In this document: one piece after another, positions 36,790 to 49,456 of the stretch
Layout of the letters: every line of letters begins with the position of its first letter
Numbering within the stretch: the first letter of the stretch is position 1
Source of the DNA: Comamonas sp. B21-038
Lineage (GTDB): Bacteria; Pseudomonadota; Gammaproteobacteria; Burkholderiales; Burkholderiaceae_C
Length of the DNA stretch: 64,000 bases
Assembly (NCBI RefSeq): GCF_022387135.1
Contig: NZ_CP092462.1
Coordinates: 124,001-188,000 of the forward strand
Reading direction: 5' to 3'
Program-made: the position numbers and the translations under genes
The notes under the pieces: generated by a model
Database searches by the model: none
Told to the model about the DNA's origin: nothing
The model's input: the letters and a program-made list of their open reading frames with translations, nothing else

Positions 36790-37431
36790 TTACAGCAGGC
36801 GCAGGCCAATCATTTTTTCGAGTTCGGCCTTGTCCAGACCGTCAACGGTGTCGATGAGCTTGAGGCCCTGGTCGGTGACCTCGATGGTGGCCACATCGGT
36901 GTAGATGCGCTTGACGCAGCCAATGCCGGTCAGCGGATAGCTGCATTGCTTGACGATCTTGCTCTCGCCCTTCTTGGTCAGCAGGTCCATCATCACCCAG
37001 GTCTGCTTGGCGCCGATGGCCAGGTCCATCGCGCCGCCCACGGCGGGAATGGCGCCGGCCTCGCCGGTGCTCCAGTTGGCCAGGTCGCCGTTCTCTGCCA
37101 CCTGGAATGCGCCGAGCACACAGATGTCGAGGTGACCGCCGCGCATCATCGCAAAGCTGTCGGCATGGTGGAAAAAGCTGCCGCCTGCCAGCAAGGTGAC
37201 GGGCTGCTTGCCGGCGTTGGTGAGGTCATAGTCTTCCTCGCCAGCGGCGGGTGCCGGGCCCATGCCCAGGATGCCGTTTTCCGACTGCAGGATGACTTCG
37301 CGGTCCTGGGGGATGTGGTTGGCCACAGCCGTCGGCTGGCCAATGCCCAGGTTCACGTAGGCGCCGTCATGGATGTCCTGCGCCACGCGGGCGGCCAGTT
37401 CGTCTTTCGTGCGTTTTTGGTAGCTGCTCAT
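36790..37431 (-). CDS. pcaJ: 3-oxoadipate CoA-transferase subunit B
   Basis: A 213-residue beta subunit of the CoA transferase that moves CoA from succinyl-CoA to 3-oxoadipate. The catalytic Glu lies in the conserved ENGILGMG. VNLGIGQPTAVANHIP and GGAMDLAIGAKQTWVMMDL are typical. The frame extends upstream over pcaI, but the ATG at 37431 gives the normal N-terminus (MSSYQKRTKDELAARVA). It lies 16 bp after pcaI. Confidence 0.92.
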   Translation of the reverse strand: MSSYQKRTKDELAARVAQDIHDGAYVNLGIGQPTAVANHIPQDREVILQSENGILGMGPAPAAGEEDYDLTNAGKQPVTLLAGGSFFHHADSFAMMRGGHLDICVLGAFQVAENGDLANWSTGEAGAIPAVGGAMDLAIGAKQTWVMMDLLTKKGESKIVKQCSYPLTGIGCVKRIYTDVATIEVTDQGLKLIDTVDGLDKAELEKMIGLRLL

Positions 37432-37447
37432 GGTCTTGTCTCCTGCT

Positions 37448-38149
37448 TCAGGCTGTTTTTTTGAAGCCACCGGCTTGCGTGGCAACGCGCTCGATCTTGA
37501 TGACCTGGTTGACATAGATGCCAGGGGTGACCACGGCCTCGGGGTCGAGCTGGCCCAGCTCCACGATCTCATGCACGGTGGCAATGGTGTACTTCGCAGC
37601 GGTGGCCATTACCGGGCCAAAGTTGCGTGCCGATTTGCGGTAGGTGAGGTTGCCCCAGCGGTCGCCTTGCTCGGCCTTGATCAGCGCCACATCGCCATAG
37701 ATGGGGTACTCCAGCACATAGTGCTTGCCATTGATCTCGCGCGTTTCCTTGCCGGCGGCCAGCTCGGTGCCGTAGGCGGTGGGGCAGAAGAAGGCGCCGA
37801 TGCCGGCACCGGCAGCGCGCATGCGCTCGGCCAGGTTGCCCTGGGGCACCACTTCGAGATCGATCTTGCCGCTGCGGTAGAGCTCGTCAAACACATAGCT
37901 GTCGACCTGGCGCGGGAAGCTGCAAATGATCTTGCGCACGGCACCGGTCTTGAGCAGGGCCGCCAGACCGGTGTCGCCATTGCCGGCGTTGTTGTTGACC
38001 ACCGTGAGATCGCGTGCACCCTGTGCGATCAGGCCGTCAATCAGGGCCGCTGGAATGCCGGCGGTGCCAAAGCCGCCGATGAGCACGGTCGAGCCATCCT
38101 GGACGCGGCTGAGGGACTCGGCAATCGAGTCCGAAATCTTGTTGATCAT
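37448..38149 (-). CDS. pcaI: 3-oxoadipate CoA-transferase subunit A
   Basis: A 233-residue alpha subunit, starting MINKISDSIAESLSRVQDG. TVLIGGFGTAGIPAALIDGL is the CoA-binding GG-G-GI motif, and VVPQGNLAERMRAAGAGIGAFF is the second family block. GGAGAC precedes the ATG at 38149. It is the first gene of the long minus-strand run that continues through pcaJ, pcaF and pcaD to the transporter genes. The 471-bp gap upstream carries the foldback element and the probable operator. Confidence 0.93.
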   Translation of the reverse strand: MINKISDSIAESLSRVQDGSTVLIGGFGTAGIPAALIDGLIAQGARDLTVVNNNAGNGDTGLAALLKTGAVRKIICSFPRQVDSYVFDELYRSGKIDLEVVPQGNLAERMRAAGAGIGAFFCPTAYGTELAAGKETREINGKHYVLEYPIYGDVALIKAEQGDRWGNLTYRKSARNFGPVMATAAKYTIATVHEIVELGQLDPEAVVTPGIYVNQVIKIERVATQAGGFKKTA

Positions 38150-38310
38150 CTTGTCTCCTGGTTCTGAACACGGGTCGCAACAGGCTGCTGATCCTGCTGC
38201 GGCATGGTCGCGCTGCGCTGGGGCAGTGCCTGTACCGCGTGCGACAAATGCAATGCCGAGGCTGCCTGCGCGAGACTTGGGAATGCATTTGAGAGGATCG
38301 GCGGCCCTTA

Positions 38311-38472
38311 GGGAGTTTCTGCAAAACTCCCTGCCGTGGTCTTCACGCGGGGCTCGGGCGATCTGCTGCGTTGTCTTTCTTGTCAATAGCTGGCTATTGA
38401 CTGCAAAAGACGCATTGCATCTCATCCCGATCCGCGTCCATCCCGCTTGGCGAGGGTTTTGCAGAACCTCCC
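38311..38472. repeat. 162-bp foldback element (imperfect full-length palindrome), MITE-like
   Basis: The segment is symmetric about 38391/38392. The ends match as inverted repeats: GGGAGTTTCTGCAAAAC on the left and GGGAGGTTCTGCAAAAC as the reverse complement on the right (16 of 17). The centre is GTCAATAGC-TG-GCTATTGAC, flanked by GTCTTT and AAAGAC. Intermediate ACGCGG and TCGGG blocks are also mirrored, with gaps. CCT/AGG just outside extends the symmetry. No open frame or clear target duplication is seen. No second copy was noticed in the window. Confidence 0.7.
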
Positions 38473-38489
38473 AGAGGCTCTTGGTAAAA

Positions 38490-38515
38490 ATGTTCGTATA
38501 TAGAACATTAGTTCG
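38490..38515. promoter_or_regulatory. Candidate IclR/PcaR operator
   Basis: A palindrome ATGTTC-N7-GAACAT (38490-38508) is followed by a third GTTCG at 38511-38515. PcaR and related IclR regulators of beta-ketoadipate genes recognise GTTCG-containing repeats, and the adjacent gene encodes such a regulator. The assignment rests on position and motif shape. Confidence 0.55.
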
Positions 38516-38620
38516 CTAAAAGAATTATAGACTGCCGGATAATCCGCTACCCGATGTCCCTGCGATTTGCTTTTGTATTGCCAGGGATCCGCTCCACGCC
38601 AACGACCACGATTGCGGCCT

Positions 38621-39442
38621 ATGAAAGAAGAAGACCCGACCCTCCGCCCCAGTGACAGCTATGTGCAGTCCTTCGCGCGCGGGCTGGAGGTCATCCGCAG
38701 CTTTGGCGCTGCCGCGCCGCGCCAGACCTTGACGGAAGTGGCCGAGGCCACCGGCATGACGCGTGCCGGCGCGCGCCGCATCCTGCTGACCTTGCAGACC
38801 CTGGGCTATGTGCGGGTGGAGGGCCGTTTGTTTGCGCTCACGCCGCGCATCCTGGATCTGGGCTTTGCCTATCTGTCGTCGATGCCGGTCTGGAACCTGG
38901 CCCAGCCGGTGATGGATGCGCTGGTCGAGCAGACGCATGAGTCCTGCTCCATCGCCGTGCTCGATGGCCAGGATGTCGTCTACGTTTTGCGCGTGCACAC
39001 GCACAAGATCATGAGCACCAACCTGGGCATGGGCTCGCGCCTGCCCAGTTTCTGGACTTCGCTGGGCCGGGTGCTGCTGGCCGAGCTTCCTCCCCAGGAG
39101 CTGCAGCCCTTGCTCGAGGGCCGTGACCGCACGATGTTCACCCGCTTCACCCTCCAGGACGATGCGCAGCTGCTGGCCGAGCTGGCCCAGGTGCGTGCAC
39201 AGGGCTGGTGCCTGCTCAACCAGGAGCTCGAAGAGGGGCTCACCTCGGTCGCTGCCCCCATCCGCAATGCCAGCGGCCAGGTGGTGGCGGCCATGAATAT
39301 CAGCGGCCAGGCGAACCGCACCACGCCCGAGATCATGCAGGGCGAGCTGCTGCCCCAGCTGTTGCAGGCGGCGGGGCGCGTTTCGGGCCTGTTGGGCTAC
39401 CAGGCGGGCCGGGGTATCGGCGGCAAGCTGGCGCCACGTTAA
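38621..39442 (+). CDS. pcaR: IclR-family regulator, PcaR-like
   Basis: A 273-residue regulator with an N-terminal winged helix (SFARGLEVIRSFGAAAPRQT, then LTEVAEATGMTRAGARRILLTLQTLGYV) and a C-terminal IclR effector domain (SSMPVWNLAQPVMDALVEQT through GWCLLNQELEEGLTSVAAPIRN). The PcaR/PobR/PcaU subgroup of IclR shares this sequence style and controls protocatechuate or beta-ketoadipate genes. It is divergent from pcaI, so it probably controls the pca run. ATG 38621 is chosen over an upstream in-frame start. A weak hairpin (39442-39457) follows the stop. Confidence 0.85.
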   Translation: MKEEDPTLRPSDSYVQSFARGLEVIRSFGAAAPRQTLTEVAEATGMTRAGARRILLTLQTLGYVRVEGRLFALTPRILDLGFAYLSSMPVWNLAQPVMDALVEQTHESCSIAVLDGQDVVYVLRVHTHKIMSTNLGMGSRLPSFWTSLGRVLLAELPPQELQPLLEGRDRTMFTRFTLQDDAQLLAELAQVRAQGWCLLNQELEEGLTSVAAPIRNASGQVVAAMNISGQANRTTPEIMQGELLPQLLQAAGRVSGLLGYQAGRGIGGKLAPR

Positions 39443-39626
39443 GCCGCAGACGCGGCTCGGCATTTCCATTTCATGACTTCCATGGCGCCGCCGGGTGCCG
39501 GCTTGGGTACGTCCTGTTGCAGTCCGGGTAGCCCTCGCCTGAGGGCGGGATTCGATGGCTTTGCGCCGCGCCGTTCTAGGGTTTCGATAGCGCGCAGCCT
39601 GCCTGCGTACTGTGTTTCAGCCATTT

Positions 39627-39653
39627 CTTAAGAAAACCTGAAGAAGTCTTAAG
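39627..39653 (+). promoter_or_regulatory. CTTAAG-type direct repeats, PmrA/QseB-like response-regulator site
   Basis: Three half-sites run in the same orientation: CTTAAG (39627), CTGAAG (39638) and CTTAAG (39648), with 11- and 10-bp spacing. PmrA/BasR and QseB boxes are CTTAAG-N5-CTTAAG direct repeats, so an OmpR-family regulator is plausible. It lies about 180 bp upstream of the TonB receptor gene. Confidence 0.4.
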
Positions 39654-39705
39654 AAACCGCCTGCTGTAGCTTTGTCGCCTCTGTGGATCCCATTCTTAAA
39701 GATAT

Positions 39706-39724
39706 GTAAATGAGAACCATTTTC
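39706..39724 (+). promoter_or_regulatory. Fur box upstream of the siderophore receptor
   Basis: The 19-mer at 39706-39724 (GTAAATGAGAACCATTTTC) matches the classical Fur consensus at 14 of 19 positions, including the central ATGA-AA-CAT core. It lies about 110 bp upstream of the receptor start, as expected for iron-repressed uptake genes. Confidence 0.7.
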
Positions 39725-39831
39725 CTCTTTAAGATGTGCGAGCTTTTTCACGGTGGTAGCCAACCAGAGTGCGGATTTCCCATCCGGTATAGCCAGACCG
39801 AACACATACCAAGGCAATAAAAGGAACTGGA

Positions 39832-41934
39832 ATGGCTTTCAAAACCCAACCTGTGGTGGCAGCAGTGGCGCTGCTGTGCGCGGGCTATGCAGCGGCGCAG
39901 CAAGCGCCGGCCGAGACGACCTTGCAGGAAGTGCGCGTGCAGGCAGATACCGCGGCGGACGTGGGCTATGCAGCGCCCACGGCCAAGAGCGCCACCAAGA
40001 TTGAAGCGCCTTTGCGCGACATTCCGCAAACCGTCAACGTGGTGCCCCAGCAGCTGATGCGCGACCAGGCCGTGCAGTCGATGCAGGACGTGCTCAAGGC
40101 CGTTCCCGGCATTGGCCTGTCGCATGGCGATGGCCAGCGCGACCAGGTGACGATCCGGGGCTTCACGGCGATTGCGGACCAGTTCGTCGATGGCGTGCGC
40201 GATGACGCGCTGTACTTCCGCGACCTGTCCAATGTCGAGCAGGTCGAAGTGCTCAAGGGCCCGGCATCGGTGCTGTATGGCCGGGGGTCTTCGGGCGGTC
40301 TGATCAACCGCATCACCAAGAAGCCCGGCATCGACCGCAGCGAAGTGGGCCTGACCCTGGGCAGCTGGAACCAGCGCCGGGGCGAGTTTGACCTGGCGCG
40401 TGCGCCGCAGGACAGCATCGTCTCCTACCGCCTGACCGGCGCCATCGAGCGCGCCGACAGCTACCGCGACCAGCAGTTTCTGGACCGCAAGGCGCTGGCC
40501 GGGTCGGTACAGTTCAAGTTCAGCGCGGACACGCAGCTGCTGCTGCAGGCCGACTACCTCAAGGACAGCCGCCTCACCGATTTTGGTATTCCCGCCTTCC
40601 AGGGCCGCCCGGTGAATGTGCCGCCCCGCACCTACTATGGTGCGGCCAATGCGCGTGATACCGATGTGAGCACCTCGGAGGTGTACTCGGCCTCTGCCAC
40701 CCTGAGCCACCGCTTCAACGACAGCCTGAGCCTGCGCAATGTGCTGCGCTACTACGACTACAGCCTGGACCGCAGCAACACCCTGGTCGGCGCGGTCAAC
40801 GAGAAGGCGCAGACGGCGACCCTCAACCGCGGCCATCTGGAGCGCGACGAGCACGGCTTTTTCAACCAGCTGGAGCTGACGCAGAAGCTGGAGCTGGCGG
40901 GCATGCAGCACCAGGTGCTGTACGGGCTGGAGCTGGGCCGCCAGAACAAGGGCTTGCTGAGCATCAGCCAGAGCAATGTGGGGACGGTGTCGCTGTTCAA
41001 CCCGGTGCTGCCGGTCGTCTCGCCGATGCTGACGGCTGCACCTTCGGCCAACAACGACAGCGTCTTCAGCGTGGCCAGCGCCTATGTGCAGGACATGGTC
41101 ACCCTGGCCCCCGAATGGAAGCTGCTGGCTGGCGTGCGCTATGACCGCTTCCGCCAGGAAACCGACAACTACACGCCAGGCAGCGTCAACCTGGGCCGCA
41201 CCGATGTGGCATGGAGTCCGCGCGTCGGCCTGGTCTACCAGCCCAGCAACGCGCTGTCGTACTACGTGTCGTTCAGCAAGTCTTTCCAGCCCTCGGGCGA
41301 GACCTTTGCGCTGGCAGCCAACAATGCCCAGCTGGCGCCTGAGAAAACCACCAGCCGTGAGGTTGGTGTGAAGTGGGATCTGCTCGACGGCAAGGCCAGC
41401 GCCAATGCGGCGCTGTTCGAGATCGAACGCACTAACATCAAGAGCGTGGACCCCGTCAGCAACACCTTGGTGCCGCTGGGCGTGCAGCGCACCCGGGGCC
41501 TGGAGCTGAGCTTTGCCGGCGACCTGTCGCAGGGCTGGCAGATCTGGTCAGGCTATGCCTACCTGTTGAGCGAGATGACCTCGTCGCCCGCTGTCGATGC
41601 GGGCCAGCCCGTGGAAGGCAAGCGCGCCACCTTGACGCCCAAGCACAGTGCCAATGTCTGGGTGACCAAGGCCCTGGGCCATGGCTTTGGCGCCGGGGGC
41701 GGCATCAGCTATGTCGGCGCGCGTTTTGCCAACCCTGGCAACACCGTCGTACTGCCGGGCTACGCCACCTTGGATGCCATGGCCTACTACCGCCTGAACC
41801 AGGTGGACCTGCAGCTCAAGCTCAACAACCTTCTGGACAAGCGCTACATCGTGGCCGGCCACGGCTCCTCGCCCAACCTGAACCTGCCGGGTGCGCCGCG
41901 CTCGGTGCAGTTGGTGGCGCGCTACCGCTTCTAA
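39832..41934 (+). CDS. TonB-dependent siderophore receptor
   Basis: A 700-residue outer-membrane receptor. A signal peptide (MAFKTQPVVAAVALLCAGYAAAQ) is followed by a TonB-box-like TTLQEVRVQA, a plug domain (PLRDIPQTVNVVPQQLMRDQ, then DVLKAVPGIGLSHGDGQRDQ and LKGPASVLYGRGSSGGLINR), and a beta-barrel ending in ARYRF with a terminal Phe. The plug resembles the ferrichrome/catecholate class (TIGR01783 type). The Fur box upstream supports iron repression. No siderophore synthesis or TonB genes are adjacent, so the ligand may be a xenosiderophore. Confidence 0.93.
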   Translation: MAFKTQPVVAAVALLCAGYAAAQQAPAETTLQEVRVQADTAADVGYAAPTAKSATKIEAPLRDIPQTVNVVPQQLMRDQAVQSMQDVLKAVPGIGLSHGDGQRDQVTIRGFTAIADQFVDGVRDDALYFRDLSNVEQVEVLKGPASVLYGRGSSGGLINRITKKPGIDRSEVGLTLGSWNQRRGEFDLARAPQDSIVSYRLTGAIERADSYRDQQFLDRKALAGSVQFKFSADTQLLLQADYLKDSRLTDFGIPAFQGRPVNVPPRTYYGAANARDTDVSTSEVYSASATLSHRFNDSLSLRNVLRYYDYSLDRSNTLVGAVNEKAQTATLNRGHLERDEHGFFNQLELTQKLELAGMQHQVLYGLELGRQNKGLLSISQSNVGTVSLFNPVLPVVSPMLTAAPSANNDSVFSVASAYVQDMVTLAPEWKLLAGVRYDRFRQETDNYTPGSVNLGRTDVAWSPRVGLVYQPSNALSYYVSFSKSFQPSGETFALAANNAQLAPEKTTSREVGVKWDLLDGKASANAALFEIERTNIKSVDPVSNTLVPLGVQRTRGLELSFAGDLSQGWQIWSGYAYLLSEMTSSPAVDAGQPVEGKRATLTPKHSANVWVTKALGHGFGAGGGISYVGARFANPGNTVVLPGYATLDAMAYYRLNQVDLQLKLNNLLDKRYIVAGHGSSPNLNLPGAPRSVQLVARYRF

Positions 41935-41954
41935 GCTGCAAGGCGGGGATAGAG

Positions 41955-41984
41955 AAAGGCCATCTGCTGGGGCGGATGGCTTTT
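41955..41984 (+). terminator. Probable terminator after the siderophore receptor
   Basis: The stem GCCATC (41959-41964) with GATGGC (41975-41980) has a 10-nt loop and four T residues following. It is short but lies right after the stop. Confidence 0.55.
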
Positions 41985-42011
41985 GTCGTTGTGGGTGCTG
42001 CGGTGAGAGGC

Positions 42012-43559
42012 TTAGTCAATATTGCCCAGGCCTTGCAGGTTGCCGAAGCGGTCGCGGATCTGGATCCAGGTGCTGCCCTGGTTCAGAAGGGGCAAGTCAA
42101 AAGTAGCTGTGCCGGCAACGGTCTCGCCAGCAGTCTTGGTGCAGGTGATGCGGTCAGGGTTGTCTGGGTATTTCTGTTCGCAACTGATGGCGCCATCAGA
42201 TGACAACACTGCGCCATCCTTCTCTTTGTTGAATACCAGATGCGTTTGCATGGGCAGTGAGTACCATTCGCCAAACAGCTTGTCGGCCAGCGAAGCCGGA
42301 TCGTCCAGTCGCATGCGTACGATGGTCTTGGGCGCTTCTCCCGGGAAAGTCACGGTACCTCGCTGTGAAAAGTGGGGCGTGGGCTGCTCGCGGTTGACTG
42401 CCAAATCGATACGCACTGGGCCCGCTTCCGCAATCTGGTGTGCTGACTGGGCCGCACCGCCCAGGCTGCGTCCACCCGCATACTGGTTCAGCGCAAATTC
42501 GGCCCGCGATGCCTGGGTATCTGGGCCAGTGCTGCCGTAGGTGCCGCTGCCCATATGGAAGGTGGGTTGGCTATTGGCGCCGTAGTTGAAGACCTGCAGC
42601 ACCATGGTGGAGTTCTGCACGTCCAGCGCCAGTCCGCGACCGGGCTTGCCGGTGAGCTCATCTTGCACAATCCAGGTGCCGTTGATGGGCATCAGTTGAT
42701 GTGTGTGCCGTGTTGGAATGCCGGTAACGGTTGAGCCGGGAAGCGCGATGGACCAATAGTTTTGCTGCTGTAGCTGCTGGTTGGCGAAGTTCATTGCAGA
42801 ATCACTCTGCCCGATTAAGGGGAGCACCTGCCCAGGTGCCTCTTTCATCGTGGCATGGCCTGCAATCTGGCCCCCCGAGATTTGAAAGCGCAGGCTTTTG
42901 ATATTGCTTCCGCTGGTGGCAGAGTTGCACAGGATCTGCGCTTTCTCGGCATCCACGGAACAGGGCGAAATGTAGCTGGGTACGTTCCCGTCCACATACT
43001 CAGCAAGCTCAAGCTGGTCCTTGCTATTGCGCTGAAGTGTCGCGCTGCGGTATTGCTTGAACTGCAAATTCTTGTCCAATATCATCAGACGCAGCACGCG
43101 TTGGCCCAGCTGTGCGAGAGGATTGCTGATGCTCGGCGTGAATTCTTTGATCGCAAAGCGCTCTATCGCCGCGGATGCTTCGCCGGGAAACTGCACCGTA
43201 CCCTTCAAACCATTGCTGAAGGACACCGTCACATCACCGGGTGAGCTGTCTTCTACGGCATCCCGCGCTGCGCTGCCAAAGCTGCGCCCGCCGGTATAGC
43301 GGACGAGTGGGGCAGTGACGCTGTTGCCGTCCAGTTGCCCGGTGGCCGTGTAGAAAGTGGCATCGCCATTTTTCTCGTAGCCAAACACCTGCATGAAAAA
43401 AGTGTTGCCTTGCACATCGATGGCCAGGCCACGGCCAGGTTTGCCATCCAGCTCGCTGCTGACGATCCAGGTGCCCGCTTGGGGTGTGAAATTGCGTGCG
43501 GCCCAGCTGTTGGCGCTGCAGGCCAGAAGGCTTGCCACGATCAAAGAAGATAAGCGCAT
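42012..43559 (-). CDS. Secreted protein of two tandem homologous modules, function unknown
   Basis: The 515-residue protein has a signal peptide (MRLSSLIVASLLACSANSWA). It consists of two related modules of about 250 residues. Each has GTWIV..EL.GKPGRGLA.DVQ, then a QVF.Y segment, a Y.GGRS.G.AA block and GTV.FPGEA, and a Cys pair (PCSVDAEKAQILC and SCEQKYPDNPDRITC) probably forming a disulfide. No known enzyme motif is visible. It stands alone, convergent with the receptor gene and divergent from the transposase gene. I do not recognise the family. Confidence 0.75.
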   Translation of the reverse strand: MRLSSLIVASLLACSANSWAARNFTPQAGTWIVSSELDGKPGRGLAIDVQGNTFFMQVFGYEKNGDATFYTATGQLDGNSVTAPLVRYTGGRSFGSAARDAVEDSSPGDVTVSFSNGLKGTVQFPGEASAAIERFAIKEFTPSISNPLAQLGQRVLRLMILDKNLQFKQYRSATLQRNSKDQLELAEYVDGNVPSYISPCSVDAEKAQILCNSATSGSNIKSLRFQISGGQIAGHATMKEAPGQVLPLIGQSDSAMNFANQQLQQQNYWSIALPGSTVTGIPTRHTHQLMPINGTWIVQDELTGKPGRGLALDVQNSTMVLQVFNYGANSQPTFHMGSGTYGSTGPDTQASRAEFALNQYAGGRSLGGAAQSAHQIAEAGPVRIDLAVNREQPTPHFSQRGTVTFPGEAPKTIVRMRLDDPASLADKLFGEWYSLPMQTHLVFNKEKDGAVLSSDGAISCEQKYPDNPDRITCTKTAGETVAGTATFDLPLLNQGSTWIQIRDRFGNLQGLGNID

Positions 43560-43690
43560 AGTGATTCAATCTCCCGGGTTATTGTCATAGTTGCCTGTTA
43601 GATCATAGCGAAGAGGCGTGCAAGCTAGCTGTCAGGGAAGCGTTGATAATGGTGCCGCCTCTCCACCCGCTGTCCTCGCCCCGTACGTCC

Positions 43691-44392
43691 ATGGCCCGCC
43701 TTCCCCGACTCAGTCTTCCCGACATGCCGCACCATGTGCTGCACCGGGGCAACAACCGGCAGACGGTCTTTGTCGATGATGAGGATTTCCAGCACTTCAG
43801 CGATTTGCTGCGCCAGCTGGCGCAGACCCACCTGGTGGCAGTGCATGCCTTTGTGCTGATGCCCAATCACTTCCATCTGTTGATCACACCCCAGACCGAG
43901 CAGGGCCTGCCGCTGTTGATGCAGGCGCTGGGCCGGGCCTATGTGCGCTATTTCAATGCCCGCCACGGGCGCAGCGGTACTTTGTGGGAAGGGCGCTACC
44001 GCTCGACGGTGGTCGAGCCGGCCGAGCCGTTGCTGCAATGCATCATCTATATCGATTCCAACCCGCAGCGCGCAGGCCTCGTCGCCAAGGCGGAAGACTA
44101 TCCCTGGTCCAGCTGTTCGCACCATTTAGGTGCAAAACCAATGGCGTGGTTGCGCGATCCGGCGGCGTTCTGGGCCTTGGGCAACACCCCCTTTGCGCGG
44201 GAGGCCCGCTATGCCCAGATGCTGGCCTATGGCCTGTCGCAGCGTGAGTCAGGTGCGCTGACCGCTGCGGTACAGGGCGGCTGGGCGATGGGCAGCGAGG
44301 ACTTTGTGCAATCCCTGCAGTCCAAAACGGTGCGCAGGCTGCACAAAAAGAGTGCGGGCCGTCCCCGTTTAGCCACTCCCTCCGGCGAGTGA
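43691..44392 (+). mobile_element. REP-associated tyrosine transposase (RAYT, Y1 HUH family)
   Basis: The 233-residue protein has the IS200-like Y1 fold: MPHHVLHRGNNRQTVF near the start, the metal-binding HUH as MPNHFHLLI (His60 and His62), and the probable catalytic tyrosine in IIYIDSNPQRAGLV (Tyr120). GRSGTLWEGRYRSTVV is the RAYT signature. These domesticated transposases mobilise or maintain REP repeats rather than acting as full insertion sequences. A frame extension to 43643 exists; ATG 43691 is more family-like. An AT-rich inverted repeat lies 50 bp downstream. Confidence 0.88.
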
Positions 44393-44436
44393 GGCAAAAA
44401 TTTCTTATATATCAACGATTATTTGGCTATTTTTAA

Positions 44437-44492
44437 TATGACCCCAATTAATTGTTGAGAAAAATCATTTGAAAATAATTGGTATCTGACCC
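44437..44492. repeat. AT-rich inverted repeat with flanking TGACCC copies, next to the RAYT gene
   Basis: CCAATTA (44444-44450) and TAATTGG (44476-44482) can pair. TATGACCC (44437) and TATCTGACCC (44483) are same-sense repeats at its edges. The segment is much richer in A and T than its neighbours and lies between the transposase gene and gltB. It may be the RAYT's DNA target, but I see no further copies in the window. Confidence 0.45.
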
Positions 44493-44504
44493 TAAATAAA
44501 ATAC

Positions 44505-44534
44505 TTGCTCGGGTATGGACAGCTGCTCTACATT
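44505..44534 (+). promoter_or_regulatory. Possible gltB promoter
   Basis: TTGCTC (44505-44510) and TACATT (44529-44534) are spaced 18 bp and lie just upstream of the gltB start, within 40 bp. The match is moderate. Confidence 0.35.
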
Positions 44535-44570
44535 GACCTTCCCGCGATAGATTATTTGAAGGATTGCGCC

Positions 44571-49352
<4,782 letters not shown>

Positions 49353-49456
49353 GGCCGCTGGCGGCCCTGCCGCCAAGCACCCCGACCCTTATTAATGACC
49401 ACGATTGCTGTCCCCGCCAACGCGGCGCGGGCAGCAGCCAAGCAAGAGATCCGATC

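Larger units (their letters stand above)
38150..38620. other. Divergent control region between pcaI and the IclR gene
   Basis: The 471 bp separate the divergent pca run and its regulator. It holds no convincing gene. From left to right it has about 160 bp of plain leader, a 162-bp imperfect palindrome (38311-38472), then a 19-bp palindrome and an extra GTTCG (38490-38515), then about 100 bp before the IclR start. Confidence 0.7.
39443..39831. other. Intergenic region upstream of the siderophore receptor
   Basis: The 389 bp hold no gene I can support. A 61-codon minus-strand frame (39439-39624) lacks a ribosome site. A GCCCTC-GCCT-GAGGGC hairpin lies at 39531-39546. Two regulatory-looking sites (39627-39653 and 39706-39724) are listed separately. 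Confidence 0.6.

Noticed and set aside
39439..39624. A 61-codon minus-strand frame in the gap before the siderophore receptor
   Set aside because: No ribosome site and no recognisable product; it also overlaps the end of the IclR gene.
43560..43690. REP-type hairpins upstream of the RAYT gene
   Set aside because: No GTAG-type GC-rich hairpin was visible there; the only repeat candidate is downstream.
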